From assembly GCA_013330595.1 (NCBI GenBank), contig DUIB01000020.1:1-42591 (forward strand): a stretch of 42,591 nt of DNA, in the 5' to 3' direction. The notes under the pieces were generated by a model. The model did no database searches. It was not told the DNA's origin and saw only the letters and a program-made list of their open reading frames with translations. A program made the translations under genes and the position numbers. Positions 33,567-41,867 of this stretch are shown here, piece by piece (position 1 is the first letter of the stretch; every line of letters begins with the position of its first letter). Source of the stretch: Candidatus Woesearchaeota archaeon. Its GTDB lineage: Archaea > Nanobdellota > Nanobdellia > Woesearchaeales > UBA9642.

Positions 33567-33671
33567 TTATTTCCTTACTTTAATTTGTCCAGTCTCTATT
33601 TCATGCAATAATAATGCGAATTTTTTCATCAATTCTTCTCTTTCCTTTAATAATTTCTCTTCTCTAGACAT
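33567..33671 (-). CDS. Tiny helical protein (34 aa)
   Basis: The ORF begins MSREEKLLKEREELMKKFAL and ends ETGQIKVRK. It overlaps the preceding tiny ORF by 25 bp, and the end GQIK echoes the GRVK of that ORF. It is below usual size cut-offs; coding nature is suggested by the overlap arrangement and charged helical composition only. Confidence 0.4.
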   Translation of the reverse strand: MSREEKLLKEREELMKKFALLLHEIETGQIKVRK

Positions 33672-33778
33672 TTTATATCCTTGACCCTTCCTGCCTTAAC
33701 ATCCTCTAGGCTCTCTATCATATCTCTAAGAAACTCATTCTGATCTTCTAATGTTTTTTCTTTTCTGTTCATAGTCAT
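33647..33778 (-). CDS. Tiny antitoxin-like protein (about 43 aa)
   Basis: Starting at the ATG at 33778 or 33772, the product reads MNRKEKTLEDQNEFLRDMIE followed by SLEDVKAGRVKDIK. The LEDxKAGRVKxI phrase resembles small antitoxins of RelE-type addiction modules. No toxin of that kind is adjacent; the following ORF is a 34-aa protein and then the KilA-N promoter. It may be a relic of a module. Confidence 0.45.
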   Translation of the reverse strand: MTMNRKEKTLEDQNEFLRDMIESLEDVKAGRVKDIKCLEKRNY

Positions 33779-33828
33779 CGTAAATTGTTGTTGTTTAAAT
33801 TTTTTTATGGGTTAATATGAGAATTATT

Positions 33829-34437
33829 TTATTTCCATTTTTTATCAGTAAAGAAAACCAATATTCCGGGAGCGATTAATAATATTGAAATTATAATACC
33901 TACTATGCCTAATGTAGTGCTCATTCTGAACACGTGTGCAACAAATATGGTTATTAAGAATAATAATCCAATAATAATTGATAATACTCCAGAAGTTCTG
34001 AATAATAAGGATTTCTTTATAGATATATATTTTCTTATTAGTAATGCAAAAAATATGAATACTATGCCCATAATTGTGAATACTATTAAACCGAGTCCGG
34101 CAATAAAAAGCATCATTATAAATAATATTATCGCAGTTAATGTAGATCCTGATATTCCTAAAATTCCTCCGACTTTAGAAACTACTGGTTCTGGACTAAG
34201 TATTCCTGTTATTGATGGCGGAAGTGTTATGGTAATAATTTGTGATAGCAAAATTCCTATAATTACCCATATAGGGTGATTGTGAAATGCATTGAATGCG
34301 CCTTCTGCACTGAATCCTGCTATTGCTAAAAGCAATAACGTTATTAAAAGACAGATGATTGATAGCCATACTGTAATATAGAAAAATGAACGAGCAATAA
34401 TTTCTTTTGCTAATCCAAGGAATTTCTTCCAGTTCAT
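33829..34437 (-). CDS. Polytopic membrane protein, unknown
   Basis: The product has about 202 residues from the ATG at 34437 (MNWKKFLGLAKEIIARSFF). This start sits about 25 bp after a TATA-like CTTTTTAAATATAC, so a longer ORF to 34509 is unlikely. Five or six TM helices are visible, with very high Ile/Leu/Gly content. No family is recognised. It diverges from the DEAD-box helicase gene. Confidence 0.65.
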   Translation of the reverse strand: MNWKKFLGLAKEIIARSFFYITVWLSIICLLITLLLLAIAGFSAEGAFNAFHNHPIWVIIGILLSQIITITLPPSITGILSPEPVVSKVGGILGISGSTLTAIILFIMMLFIAGLGLIVFTIMGIVFIFFALLIRKYISIKKSLLFRTSGVLSIIIGLLFLITIFVAHVFRMSTTLGIVGIIISILLIAPGILVFFTDKKWK

Positions 34438-34557
34438 AATTAATAGGTAGATAGTATATTTAAAAAGTTTTTTAAGATAATTAAAGTACAAACAAACATT
34501 TATAAACACTCCTTAACTTCTTTCATTATTAAAAGAACTTTTGAGAGCTGGCGCATG

Positions 34558-34615
34558 TCAAGAACAAGCGGTTCTTGATCATGATCAGAATTTTTCGATA
34601 AATGAAAAATTCTGA
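34558..34615. repeat. Paired hairpins upstream of the DEAD-box gene
   Basis: Hairpin 1 is TCAAGAAC-AAGCG-GTTCTTGA (34558-34578). Hairpin 2 is TCAGAATTTTTC-GATAAAT-GAAAAATTCTGA (34585-34615). They lie 87 bp before the helicase start and could be part of its leader, a class of gene often controlled by 5' UTR structure, or a member of the paired-hairpin repeats of this window. Confidence 0.6.
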
Positions 34616-34701
34616 CATTCTTATGTTGCTTGCTCACAATCAATGGGCAAGTTAATTGCATACTAAAATTTGATTGGTTATAAGATTCTTTTGGAGATAA
34701 A

Positions 34702-36003
34702 ATGAAGTTTGAAGAATTAAACTTGAGACCAGAACTGCATAAGGCAGTTCATAAATTAGGCTTTACTGAAGCCACAGAGATACAGGCAAAATGTATTCCG
34801 GTAATATTATCTGGAAAGGACATGGTTGGACAGAGCCAGACAGGTTCGGGAAAGACAGCTGCATTCGGATTGCCTATACTTAATATGATTGAGGCAGGAA
34901 AAGGAGTTCAATCAATTATATTAACACCAACAAGAGAGTTATGCGTTCAAGTGCATGATATTATGCGCCAGATGGCGCAATTCATGAGGATAAGGATGGC
35001 ATCTGTTTATGGCGGTGTAAGCATCAGTCCACAGATTGATGAATTGAGAAGAGCAGAGATTGTTGTCGGAACACCAGGAAGAGTGCTTGATCATTTAGAC
35101 AGAAAAACATTAGATCTTTCTAAAGTTAAGATATTTGTTTTAGATGAAGCAGACAGGATGCTTGAGATGGGATTTATTGATGATATTAAAATAATATTGA
35201 AATATGTTTCAAAGGATAAGCAATCATTATTGTTTTCAGCAACAATGCCAACACCAATAAAAGGCATAGTACAACATAACTTTAAGAATCCTATATTTAT
35301 TACAGGACAGAAACATGTTGATAAATCATTATTGAAGCAGATTTATTATAATTTACAACCGCATGAGAAATTCTCTTTGCTAGTGCATTTATTGAATCAG
35401 AAAAAAGGCATTTCATTGATTTTTTGTGCAACAAGAAACGAGGTTGATGTTGTAAACAATAATCTAAGGAAGCAGGGTGTAAGGACAGTTGCAATACATG
35501 GAGGATTGACGCAAAGCAAGAGATTGCATACTGTTGAGATGATAAAGAAAGAGCATGTAAATGTTTTGGTTGCAACAGATGTTGCTGCACGCGGATTGGA
35601 TATAAGAAATATTGATCATGTCTATAATTATGATCTTCCTAAATCATCTGAAGACTATACTCATAGGATTGGAAGAACTGCAAGAGCAGGTGATGAAGGA
35701 GAAGCAATAACATTATTAACACATGCTGATTATGATAAATTCTCAAAGATATTGAGTGATAGGAATATAAAGATCGAGAAAGGGGTAATGCCTGCTTTTC
35801 CAATGATTAAGTTCGAGAGATTGAGCCGAGATTCTTCCCGTGGTGGATCATTTAGAGGTTCTAGCTATCATAGAGGTCCAAGCGCATATAGAGGTCCTAG
35901 TGAACATAGAAATGTAAGCAAAGGCTTCCATAAACCATTTGACAGATCCAGTACAACAAGCCAGGACAGGAACGAGCGCAGAAGAAGAAGAGAAAGAAGA
36001 TAA
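34702..36003 (+). CDS. DEAD-box RNA helicase
   Basis: The 433-aa helicase has the Q-motif region (PELHKAVHKLGFTEATEIQA), motif I QTGSGKT, Ia PTRELC, II DEAD, III SAT, V ATDVAARGLDI and VI HRIGRTAR. An Arg/Ser/Gly-rich tail (about 375-433, with repeats such as SYHRGPSAYRGPSEHR) probably gives nonspecific RNA binding. It should unwind RNA structure, for example in ribosome assembly or cold adaptation. Two hairpins lie upstream in the leader region. Confidence 0.96.
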   Translation: MKFEELNLRPELHKAVHKLGFTEATEIQAKCIPVILSGKDMVGQSQTGSGKTAAFGLPILNMIEAGKGVQSIILTPTRELCVQVHDIMRQMAQFMRIRMASVYGGVSISPQIDELRRAEIVVGTPGRVLDHLDRKTLDLSKVKIFVLDEADRMLEMGFIDDIKIILKYVSKDKQSLLFSATMPTPIKGIVQHNFKNPIFITGQKHVDKSLLKQIYYNLQPHEKFSLLVHLLNQKKGISLIFCATRNEVDVVNNNLRKQGVRTVAIHGGLTQSKRLHTVEMIKKEHVNVLVATDVAARGLDIRNIDHVYNYDLPKSSEDYTHRIGRTARAGDEGEAITLLTHADYDKFSKILSDRNIKIEKGVMPAFPMIKFERLSRDSSRGGSFRGSSYHRGPSAYRGPSEHRNVSKGFHKPFDRSSTTSQDRNERRRRRERR

Positions 36004-36043
36004 ATATTTTTTTAATTTTTAAAAAATAAAAAATAAAAAAAAA

Positions 36044-36616
36044 TTATTTAACTGCTAGAGTCTTTGCGTTCACTGGCTTACCTGTTGTTGCTTTAGTCAC
36101 TTCTTGCTTCACCAAGTTGGCAACTCTCTGTTTAGATTCCAATACTGAGCTTACTGCTACTTTCTTGAATGGAACAAGATTTTTTCCTTGAATAGCTATT
36201 GATTTTGCATAACTGTCAAATGTAAATTGTCCCCATCCTGATGTGCTCATCCTGTATTCTTGTGGTCTCAGATAAATACTTAAATACAAATTAGAACTTA
36301 CATTTTTTGATGAGATGTTTAGCGGTGCGAGGTATGTTACTTGTGTTGGACAATTATCTAGAGACGTTCCCTACCAGATATTTTGTTGTGTGCCTGAATA
36401 CGCGTTATAGGATAAATAGCATATCCCTCCATTTGAGTTTTTTGCCTCAAAATATACATAATATTCATTTGTTACAGTATTCTTCAGTATTGATCCTGAA
36501 ATCAGAGTCGGATATGAGTTAGCGTTACTGTTAAATGTGTAAGTATCTTGTTTACAATCTTGTTGTGTATTGTTATTATATATAACACATCCCCAAGCTG
36601 AACACTGTGCTGACAT
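36044..36616 (-). pseudogene. Unrecognised gene interrupted by one TAG
   Basis: A continuous frame runs from ATG 36616 (MSAQCSAWGCVIYNNNTQQD) to 36044 except for TAG at 36373-36371, in the context QQNIW-stop-GTSLDNCP. Both halves have similar Asn/Ser/Thr-rich composition and cysteines, with no overlap or gap at the stop, so it is one gene of 189 sense codons. The C-terminal part is Lys/Val-rich. Gln (CAG) is a one-step ancestor of the TAG. Product function is not recognised; no signal peptide is evident. Confidence 0.6.
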
Positions 36617-36678
36617 AGATTGAAAACTTAATGAAATCGTTCATCTCAGCGAACAAAAATAATGATATTCATTAGAAT

Positions 36679-36921
36679 TCAACTAAAAATCTTCTTTATA
36701 TGATCTTCAACTTCTTTTTTTGTCTTCGGAGTTATTTTCTGAGATCCAGAAAGCTTCTCAAGTGCAAGGATTGATTGCTGTAGTTTATGTTTCTGTACTG
36801 CTTCCCTGACTGAATGTCTTATGAATTCCTGAAGATTTGAATATCCTTCTATAATAGATATGGACTCTGCATCTTTCAATATCGAGTCTGAAAAGCGTAT
36901 GCTTACTAGTTTATTGACCAT
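36679..36921 (-). CDS. RHH antitoxin-like protein
   Basis: The 80-aa product from the ATG at 36921 begins MVNKLVSIRFSDSILKDAES, a ribbon-helix-helix fold (strand then two helices), followed by a helical tail rich in Lys and Gln. A longer ORF to 37032 reads through a hairpin pair and is not credible. It lies 94 bp downstream of a PIN-domain gene on the same strand and could neutralise it, in reversed toxin-antitoxin order. Confidence 0.75.
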   Translation of the reverse strand: MVNKLVSIRFSDSILKDAESISIIEGYSNLQEFIRHSVREAVQKHKLQQSILALEKLSGSQKITPKTKKEVEDHIKKIFS

Positions 36922-36965
36922 AACAATAGATTTATTCCTGCTTTTATAAATGTTATCTTTTGATG

Positions 36966-37014
36966 TCAAAAAGCATCGCTTTTTGAAACAGAAAAATCTT
37001 TGATTTTTCTTTGT
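36966..37014. repeat. Paired-hairpin element, copy B
   Basis: Hairpin 1 is TCAAAAAGC-ATC-GCTTTTTGA (36966-36986). Hairpin 2 is ACA-GAAAAATC-TTT-GATTTTTC-TT-TGT (36988-37014). It begins one base after the PIN gene stop on the minus strand and separates toxin from RHH gene. Its layout matches copy A at 31169-31220. Confidence 0.65.
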
Positions 37015-37015
37015 G

Positions 37016-37381
37016 TCATATCTCATCAGCACTTTTTATAGGTATTTTAGCAATTATAAAATCTTTTTTGTTTCTAGTAACAATCACATCCACATTTGAA
37101 CGTTCTGCAATGCAGATATGAAGTGTATCATTGAAGTGTGTTGGAGGTCTTTTAGCAAGAGATTTGTCTGCCAGTGTTGCGAATATTGTTTCTATTTTAT
37201 GTGATATTAACCTCATAAGACTATCTGAATTAACTTTCTGGAATGATAATTCTTCAAGAACCACATCAGAAATTACTATCGTATGCATACAGGAAATCAC
37301 CCTAATGAAAAAATCATATGCAGCACTATTTCTGTCATTAAGGAAATCCATAAAAACATTTGTGTCAACATATACTCTCAT
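37016..37381 (-). CDS. PIN-domain nuclease (VapC-like toxin)
   Basis: The 121-aa protein has the PIN core: VDTNVFMDFL with the first catalytic Asp (D6), a Glu at about 44-45 (VLEEL), FNDTLHICIAERSNVDVIVT with the third Asp, and TRNKKDF with the last Asp. Such proteins are Mg-dependent RNases, usually toxins. The RHH gene downstream is its likely antidote. In-frame sequence upstream of the ATG looks like a decayed antitoxin end. Confidence 0.85.
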   Translation of the reverse strand: MRVYVDTNVFMDFLNDRNSAAYDFFIRVISCMHTIVISDVVLEELSFQKVNSDSLMRLISHKIETIFATLADKSLAKRPPTHFNDTLHICIAERSNVDVIVTRNKKDFIIAKIPIKSADEI

Positions 37382-37480
37382 AAATCGAGTAATGATTGAT
37401 TCTTCATAATATTTTTGGCTGTATTTTCGGAGGATTTCCGTTATTTGCAGTAAATCTTCCGCTTTTTCTTTGAGAAAGAC
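37382..37480 (-). pseudogene. Possible remnant of an upstream antitoxin
   Basis: Directly upstream of the PIN start, 33 codons are open in the same frame and encode a plausible helical segment, EDLLQITEILRKYSQKYYEE followed by SIITRF, but no ATG or GTG start exists before a TAA. This reads like the C-terminus of an antitoxin gene that lost its 5' end or was fused to the PIN frame. Confidence 0.35.
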
Positions 37481-37517
37481 TTATTAATTAGAATTAGGAA
37501 TGTAAATCTGCCATAAT

Positions 37518-37560
37518 GTTATGGTGATTTTATCATAACAAATGAGAGACAGTGTCTCTC
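37518..37560. repeat. Paired hairpins upstream of ffh
   Basis: GTTATG...CATAAC (37518-37539) and GAGAGAC-AGT-GTCTCTC (37544-37560) lie 50-90 bp before the Ffh start. TATA-like sequence between them and the ATG is weak (TTTATAAATCC at about 37580-37590), so they may lie upstream of the promoter. Confidence 0.5.
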
Positions 37561-37609
37561 TAATCAAAGAAGAATAAACCTTTATAAATCCTATTTTATT
37601 TCTGGAATC

Positions 37610-38956
37610 ATGGTTTTAGATAAGTTAGGAGAATCATTGAAGAATACTCTTGATAAGATCACAAGGGCATTGTTTGTAGATGAGAAACTAGTCAATGAAT
37701 TAGTTAAGGATATTCAAAAATCATTACTCCAAGCCGATGTCAATGTTAAATTAGTATTTGAACTTACAAAAAACATCAAAGGGCGGGCATTAAAAGAAGA
37801 AGTTCCAAAAAACATCTCAAAGAAAGAGCATCTAGTGAAGATTGTTTATGAAGAGTTAGTCAAATTTTTAGGTGGAGAAGGGGCAAAGATAGAGATTAAG
37901 AAAAAGCCATTCTATGTAATGCTAGTAGGTTTATTTGGATCTGGAAAAACAACTACAACAGGAAAATTAGCAAAATATTATCAAAAAAGAGGATTTAAGG
38001 TTGCTGTCCTAACAACAGATACTTGGAGGCCTGCTGCATTTGATCAATTGAAGCAATTGGCAGAAAAGCTTAATGTTGATTTCTATGGCGACAAAACAGC
38101 AAAAGATCCTGTTGCAATATATAAGACGTTTGATTCCCAATTAAAAAAATATGATATCATATTAATAGATACTGCTGGAAGAGATGCATTAAATGATGAA
38201 TTGATAGAAGAATTAAATCAGATAAATAAAACCGTTAAAGCAGATGAAACATTATTAGTCATAAGTGCTGACATAGGACAGGCTGCTCAGAAACAGGCTG
38301 AAACATTCAATGCAACATGCAATGTAACAGGAGTAATTATAACAAAATTAGACGGAACAGCAAAAGGCGGAGGAGCATTAACAGCATGTTCCGTAACAAA
38401 AGCTCCTGTGAAATTCATTGGCTTAGGAGAAAAGGTTGATGCATTAGAAGAATTCAAGCCAGAAGGATTTGTAGGAAGATTGCTTGGAATGGGAGATCTA
38501 GAATCTCTATTAGAAAAAGTCCATGAAGCAATATCTGAAGAGGATGCAAAGGATTTAGGAAAAAAATTCTTAAAAGGAGAATTCAATCTAATTGACTTGT
38601 ATGAACAGATGCAGGCAATGAAGAAAATGGGACCGTTAACAAAAGTTATGGAATTGATCCCTGGAATGAATGCAGTGAAAATACCTAAAGAATTAATGGA
38701 GAATCAGGAGATTAAGCTTGATAAATGGAAGATTGCAATGCATTCAATGACAAAAGAAGAGCTAGAAGATCCTGAAATCATTGATTCATCAAGAGCAGAG
38801 AGAATATCAAAAGGTGCAGGAGTAACAACAGGAGATGTAAGAGAGCTAGTAAAGCAGTATAAGCAGGCAAGAAAATTAATGAGAATGATGAAAGGCAATG
38901 AGAAGGGCATGGAAAAAGTGATGAAGAACATGCAAGCAGGGCAGCTGAAATTCTAA
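37610..38956 (+). CDS. ffh: Signal recognition particle protein Ffh/SRP54
   Basis: The 448-aa GTPase has the N domain (about 1-95), G domain with GLFGSGKTTTTGKLAKYY (about 107-124), DTAGRD and TKLDGTAKGGG, and a Met-rich M domain (about 315-448; EQMQAMKKMGPLTKVMELIP, KLMRMMKGNEKGMEKVMKNM) that binds signal sequences and 7S RNA. It is complete. The SRP RNA is not in the window. The UMF1-type transporter gene starts 2 bp after its stop. Confidence 0.97.
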   Translation: MVLDKLGESLKNTLDKITRALFVDEKLVNELVKDIQKSLLQADVNVKLVFELTKNIKGRALKEEVPKNISKKEHLVKIVYEELVKFLGGEGAKIEIKKKPFYVMLVGLFGSGKTTTTGKLAKYYQKRGFKVAVLTTDTWRPAAFDQLKQLAEKLNVDFYGDKTAKDPVAIYKTFDSQLKKYDIILIDTAGRDALNDELIEELNQINKTVKADETLLVISADIGQAAQKQAETFNATCNVTGVIITKLDGTAKGGGALTACSVTKAPVKFIGLGEKVDALEEFKPEGFVGRLLGMGDLESLLEKVHEAISEEDAKDLGKKFLKGEFNLIDLYEQMQAMKKMGPLTKVMELIPGMNAVKIPKELMENQEIKLDKWKIAMHSMTKEELEDPEIIDSSRAERISKGAGVTTGDVRELVKQYKQARKLMRMMKGNEKGMEKVMKNMQAGQLKF

Positions 38957-38958
38957 AA

Positions 38959-40200
38959 ATGTTCAACAAATATTTTAAAGGTTTGGATAAGAAAAAAGTT
39001 ATTTCTTGGTCTTTATATGATTTTGCAAATTCAGCTTATACTATATTAATACTGAGTTTTGTTTTTCCAATATACTTCAAGGAAGTCATCGCCAATAATG
39101 CTGCTGCAGACTTTTATTGGGGATTAATAGTAAGCGTATCGATTCTAATCGGAGGAATAATTGCTCCTGTTATAGGAGCAGTAGCAGATTATGACAATAG
39201 ACGTAAATCAAAATTCATAATTTTCGTGCTAATAGCAGTTATTGGCACTGCAGCATTATATTTTACTGGGCAAGGAACACTTCTTTTTGCATCTTTGATA
39301 TTTATTCTTGCAAATATTTTTGTCGAATTAGCACAGGCATTATATGACTCCTTTCTTCCAGAAATATCTAAAAACAAAAATGCTGGAAAAGTTTCTGGTC
39401 TAGGATGGGGCTTAGGATATTTAGGCGGCATAGTTGCGATGCTGGCTTTAAGGCCTTTGTATGTCAATGGATATTCCAATGATACATTATATAGATTAGT
39501 GTTTCCGTTAACAGCTTTATTTTTCCTTATTTTTTCAATCCCTATATTTATAAATCTCAAAGATAAGAAACTCAAAAAAACAAAAGTAAATATTTGGAAG
39601 AAAACAGTTCAAGGATTTAAGGATGTGCTAACAACATTGAAACAGATAAGAAGATATAAGAATGTTGGCTTATTTTTGGTTGCATTTTACTTTATGAATG
39701 ATGCGCTAGTTACAGTATTTACATTCCTTCCGATATACGCAAAATCTACGTTATTACTCAGTTTTACTCAGATAATGATTGGGGCGGTTTTAGGGCAAGT
39801 TATTGGTTTTATAGCAACAATAATTTTTGGGTCATTATCAGACAGAGTCGGTTCAAAAAAATTAGTATTAGCAGCGATTGGTGTGTGGATGTTATCTATT
39901 GCAATACTTTATTTTTCATTCTCTGCAACCCTATTTTATATTGTGGCCGTACTTTCAGGATTGGCAATAGGTTCCAGTCAAGCAATTGCCAGATCCTGGC
40001 TTTCAAGAATAATCCCCTATGCTAAAAGATCCCAATTCTTTGGTTTTAATGCATTTGCAAGCAAGATTGCCGCAACTACAGGGCCGCTTCTTTTTGGAGC
40101 AATATCTGTTATTACCGGAAATCAAAGATTAGCGCTTTTATCAATAATTGCGTTATTCTTAATTTCGTTTATATTATTCCTTTTTGTCAAGGAGAGATAA
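38959..40200 (+). CDS. UMF1/Atg22-type MFS transporter
   Basis: The 413-aa permease has about 12 TM helices and the UMF1 opening SWSLYDFANSAYTILILSFV, with the central loop after helix 6 (KDKKLKKTKVNIWKK) and the second-half motif GSLSDRVGSKK. Members export small solutes such as amino acids; the substrate is unassigned. It follows Ffh with no promoter gap, so it is likely co-transcribed. Confidence 0.9.
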   Translation: MFNKYFKGLDKKKVISWSLYDFANSAYTILILSFVFPIYFKEVIANNAAADFYWGLIVSVSILIGGIIAPVIGAVADYDNRRKSKFIIFVLIAVIGTAALYFTGQGTLLFASLIFILANIFVELAQALYDSFLPEISKNKNAGKVSGLGWGLGYLGGIVAMLALRPLYVNGYSNDTLYRLVFPLTALFFLIFSIPIFINLKDKKLKKTKVNIWKKTVQGFKDVLTTLKQIRRYKNVGLFLVAFYFMNDALVTVFTFLPIYAKSTLLLSFTQIMIGAVLGQVIGFIATIIFGSLSDRVGSKKLVLAAIGVWMLSIAILYFSFSATLFYIVAVLSGLAIGSSQAIARSWLSRIIPYAKRSQFFGFNAFASKIAATTGPLLFGAISVITGNQRLALLSIIALFLISFILFLFVKER

Positions 40201-40238
40201 TTCAAATAATTTTTAAATAATAGCTTTCTCCGCGTATT

Positions 40239-40835
40239 ATGAAGATCCTGTTTTTTGTTGATACTCATGGAAGCGAGCAGTATCATAGAGAGATCGTTAA
40301 GAAGTCTAAGAATGTTGATCTTGTTGTGTGTGCAGGAGATTTCACAATATTTGAGAGCAATATGCATGTGCTATTAAGAATGTTTGATAGTATAGGAAAA
40401 CCATTTATTCTCATACACAGCAATCATGAGACTTCATCAGGATTAATGGCTGCATGCCAATCATTAAAGAATGTTAAATTCATCTACAATAGTTATTATG
40501 TCAAAGATAAAGTAATATTCTTTTGTTATGGCGGAGGAGGATTCAGCATTACTGATAAAAGTTTTGATGTTATTGCAGAGAATCTCATGAGAACAAAACA
40601 AAAAGATTTTCCTAATCATAAATTGATATTTGTCACTCATCAACCGCCTCATAATACAAATCTTGATAATATTGGAGAGCATGTTGGAAATATTAATTTC
40701 AGAAAATTCATAGAAAGACATCAGCCATTATATGCAATTTCTGGGCATATACATGAAACATTTGACATTGATGATAAGATAGGAAAAACAATATTATTCA
40801 ATCCAGGACCGATAGGAAGAATCATAGAGATATAA
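40239..40835 (+). CDS. Calcineurin-like metallophosphoesterase
   Basis: The 198-aa enzyme carries the dimetal motifs VDTHGS (Asp, His), CAGDFT, HSNHE (the GNHE motif with Ser for Gly), VTHQPP and SGHIHE in order. It belongs to the small archaeal/MJ0912-YfcE-like phosphatases; the substrate is unknown. A TATA-like TAATTTTTAAATAATAG lies about 15-30 bp upstream, so it is probably leaderless. Confidence 0.92.
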   Translation: MKILFFVDTHGSEQYHREIVKKSKNVDLVVCAGDFTIFESNMHVLLRMFDSIGKPFILIHSNHETSSGLMAACQSLKNVKFIYNSYYVKDKVIFFCYGGGGFSITDKSFDVIAENLMRTKQKDFPNHKLIFVTHQPPHNTNLDNIGEHVGNINFRKFIERHQPLYAISGHIHETFDIDDKIGKTILFNPGPIGRIIEI

Positions 40836-40842
40836 ATAAGTA

Positions 40843-41796
40843 TTAAAACTTCATTATCCTTCCAGGAAAATCCTTTTTCATTAATAGAACTACTCTTGAT
40901 GCTTGTTGCTCATCAATCAATTTATATCCGCAATGCTTGCCTATCTCTAATGCAAACTCTTTGACTTCATTATGAAGAGGCATGTGTTTTATTGTCAATC
41001 TTTCCCTGCTCGAGCCGACATGCATATATGCCTTTACCTCAACAAACAATGCATCTGATTTTTTTATTAATTGGGCATATTGTTCTGGATTGATCATGTT
41101 CATGTCTTTGATTAAAGTTATTCTAATTGATGTTCTTGTCTTCTTTTTTAGCTTCCTAAGAATATCTAATGTCTGCATCAATCTCTCCCATCCATCTTTT
41201 ATTGAGGATCTGTCTATCTTGAAGAATAATTCTTTATTAGGAGCATCAATTGAAACATATAATTGTGTCGGCAATGCATTTTCTTTTTCCAATTCTAATA
41301 ATCTTTCTGGAACTAATCCATTTGTAACGAGAAATGTTGATTTTTTTCTCTTATGAAGTTCTTTGATCAATTCAGCAAGTTTCGGATAAAGTGTAGGCTC
41401 GCCTGCCAATGATATTGCAAAATGCTTTGGCTCCTGAGCATCTTTCCATTTTTTCATGTTTGTTTTTGAATTCCCAGGATAACCATTAAGAAGCTTTGCA
41501 TGGCTCTTTATTGAACCATCAATGATCAATAATGGATCATCAATATCTTTGTTATCCATTTTTCCTTCTGTTCCTTCAAGATTTCTCCAGCAGAAGATGC
41601 ATTTGTTCTGGCAGAAATTTGCATCAGGAGTCATCTGGCAGCATGCATAGCTTTTAATGCCATAGAATTTTTCCTTATAGCAGACACCTTGATCCCAGAT
41701 GCTCTTCTTTGTCCATGTACAGAGCTTTACAGCTCCAGAATTTCCAATTACTCTGTATTGCTGTTTTGTCAATAGTTTCTTAAGAATTTCATCCAT
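40843..41796 (-). CDS. taw1: 4-demethylwyosine synthase, radical SAM (Taw1)
   Basis: The 317-aa enzyme forms the tricyclic wyosine core at G37 of tRNA-Phe. Radical SAM cluster cysteines are C62, C66 and C69 (NFCQNKCIFCW), and the second-cluster cysteines C26, C39 and C52 are present, as in archaeal Taw1. SLAGEPTLYP is the SAM-binding strand. It is an archaeal/eukaryotic marker gene. It converges with the metallophosphatase gene. Confidence 0.96.
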   Translation of the reverse strand: MDEILKKLLTKQQYRVIGNSGAVKLCTWTKKSIWDQGVCYKEKFYGIKSYACCQMTPDANFCQNKCIFCWRNLEGTEGKMDNKDIDDPLLIIDGSIKSHAKLLNGYPGNSKTNMKKWKDAQEPKHFAISLAGEPTLYPKLAELIKELHKRKKSTFLVTNGLVPERLLELEKENALPTQLYVSIDAPNKELFFKIDRSSIKDGWERLMQTLDILRKLKKKTRTSIRITLIKDMNMINPEQYAQLIKKSDALFVEVKAYMHVGSSRERLTIKHMPLHNEVKEFALEIGKHCGYKLIDEQQASRVVLLMKKDFPGRIMKF

Positions 41797-41867
41797 GAGA
41801 ATTGGATATATAGATTATTTTAAAATGTTATGGTAAAATATATAAATCCCCTTCCTTTTTTTTATTC

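Noticed and set aside
36922-37032. Longer start of the RHH gene at 37032
   Set aside because: The extension translates the paired-hairpin element (KNQRFFCFKKRCFLTSK) and overlaps the PIN stop; the ATG at 36921 opens the RHH fold directly.
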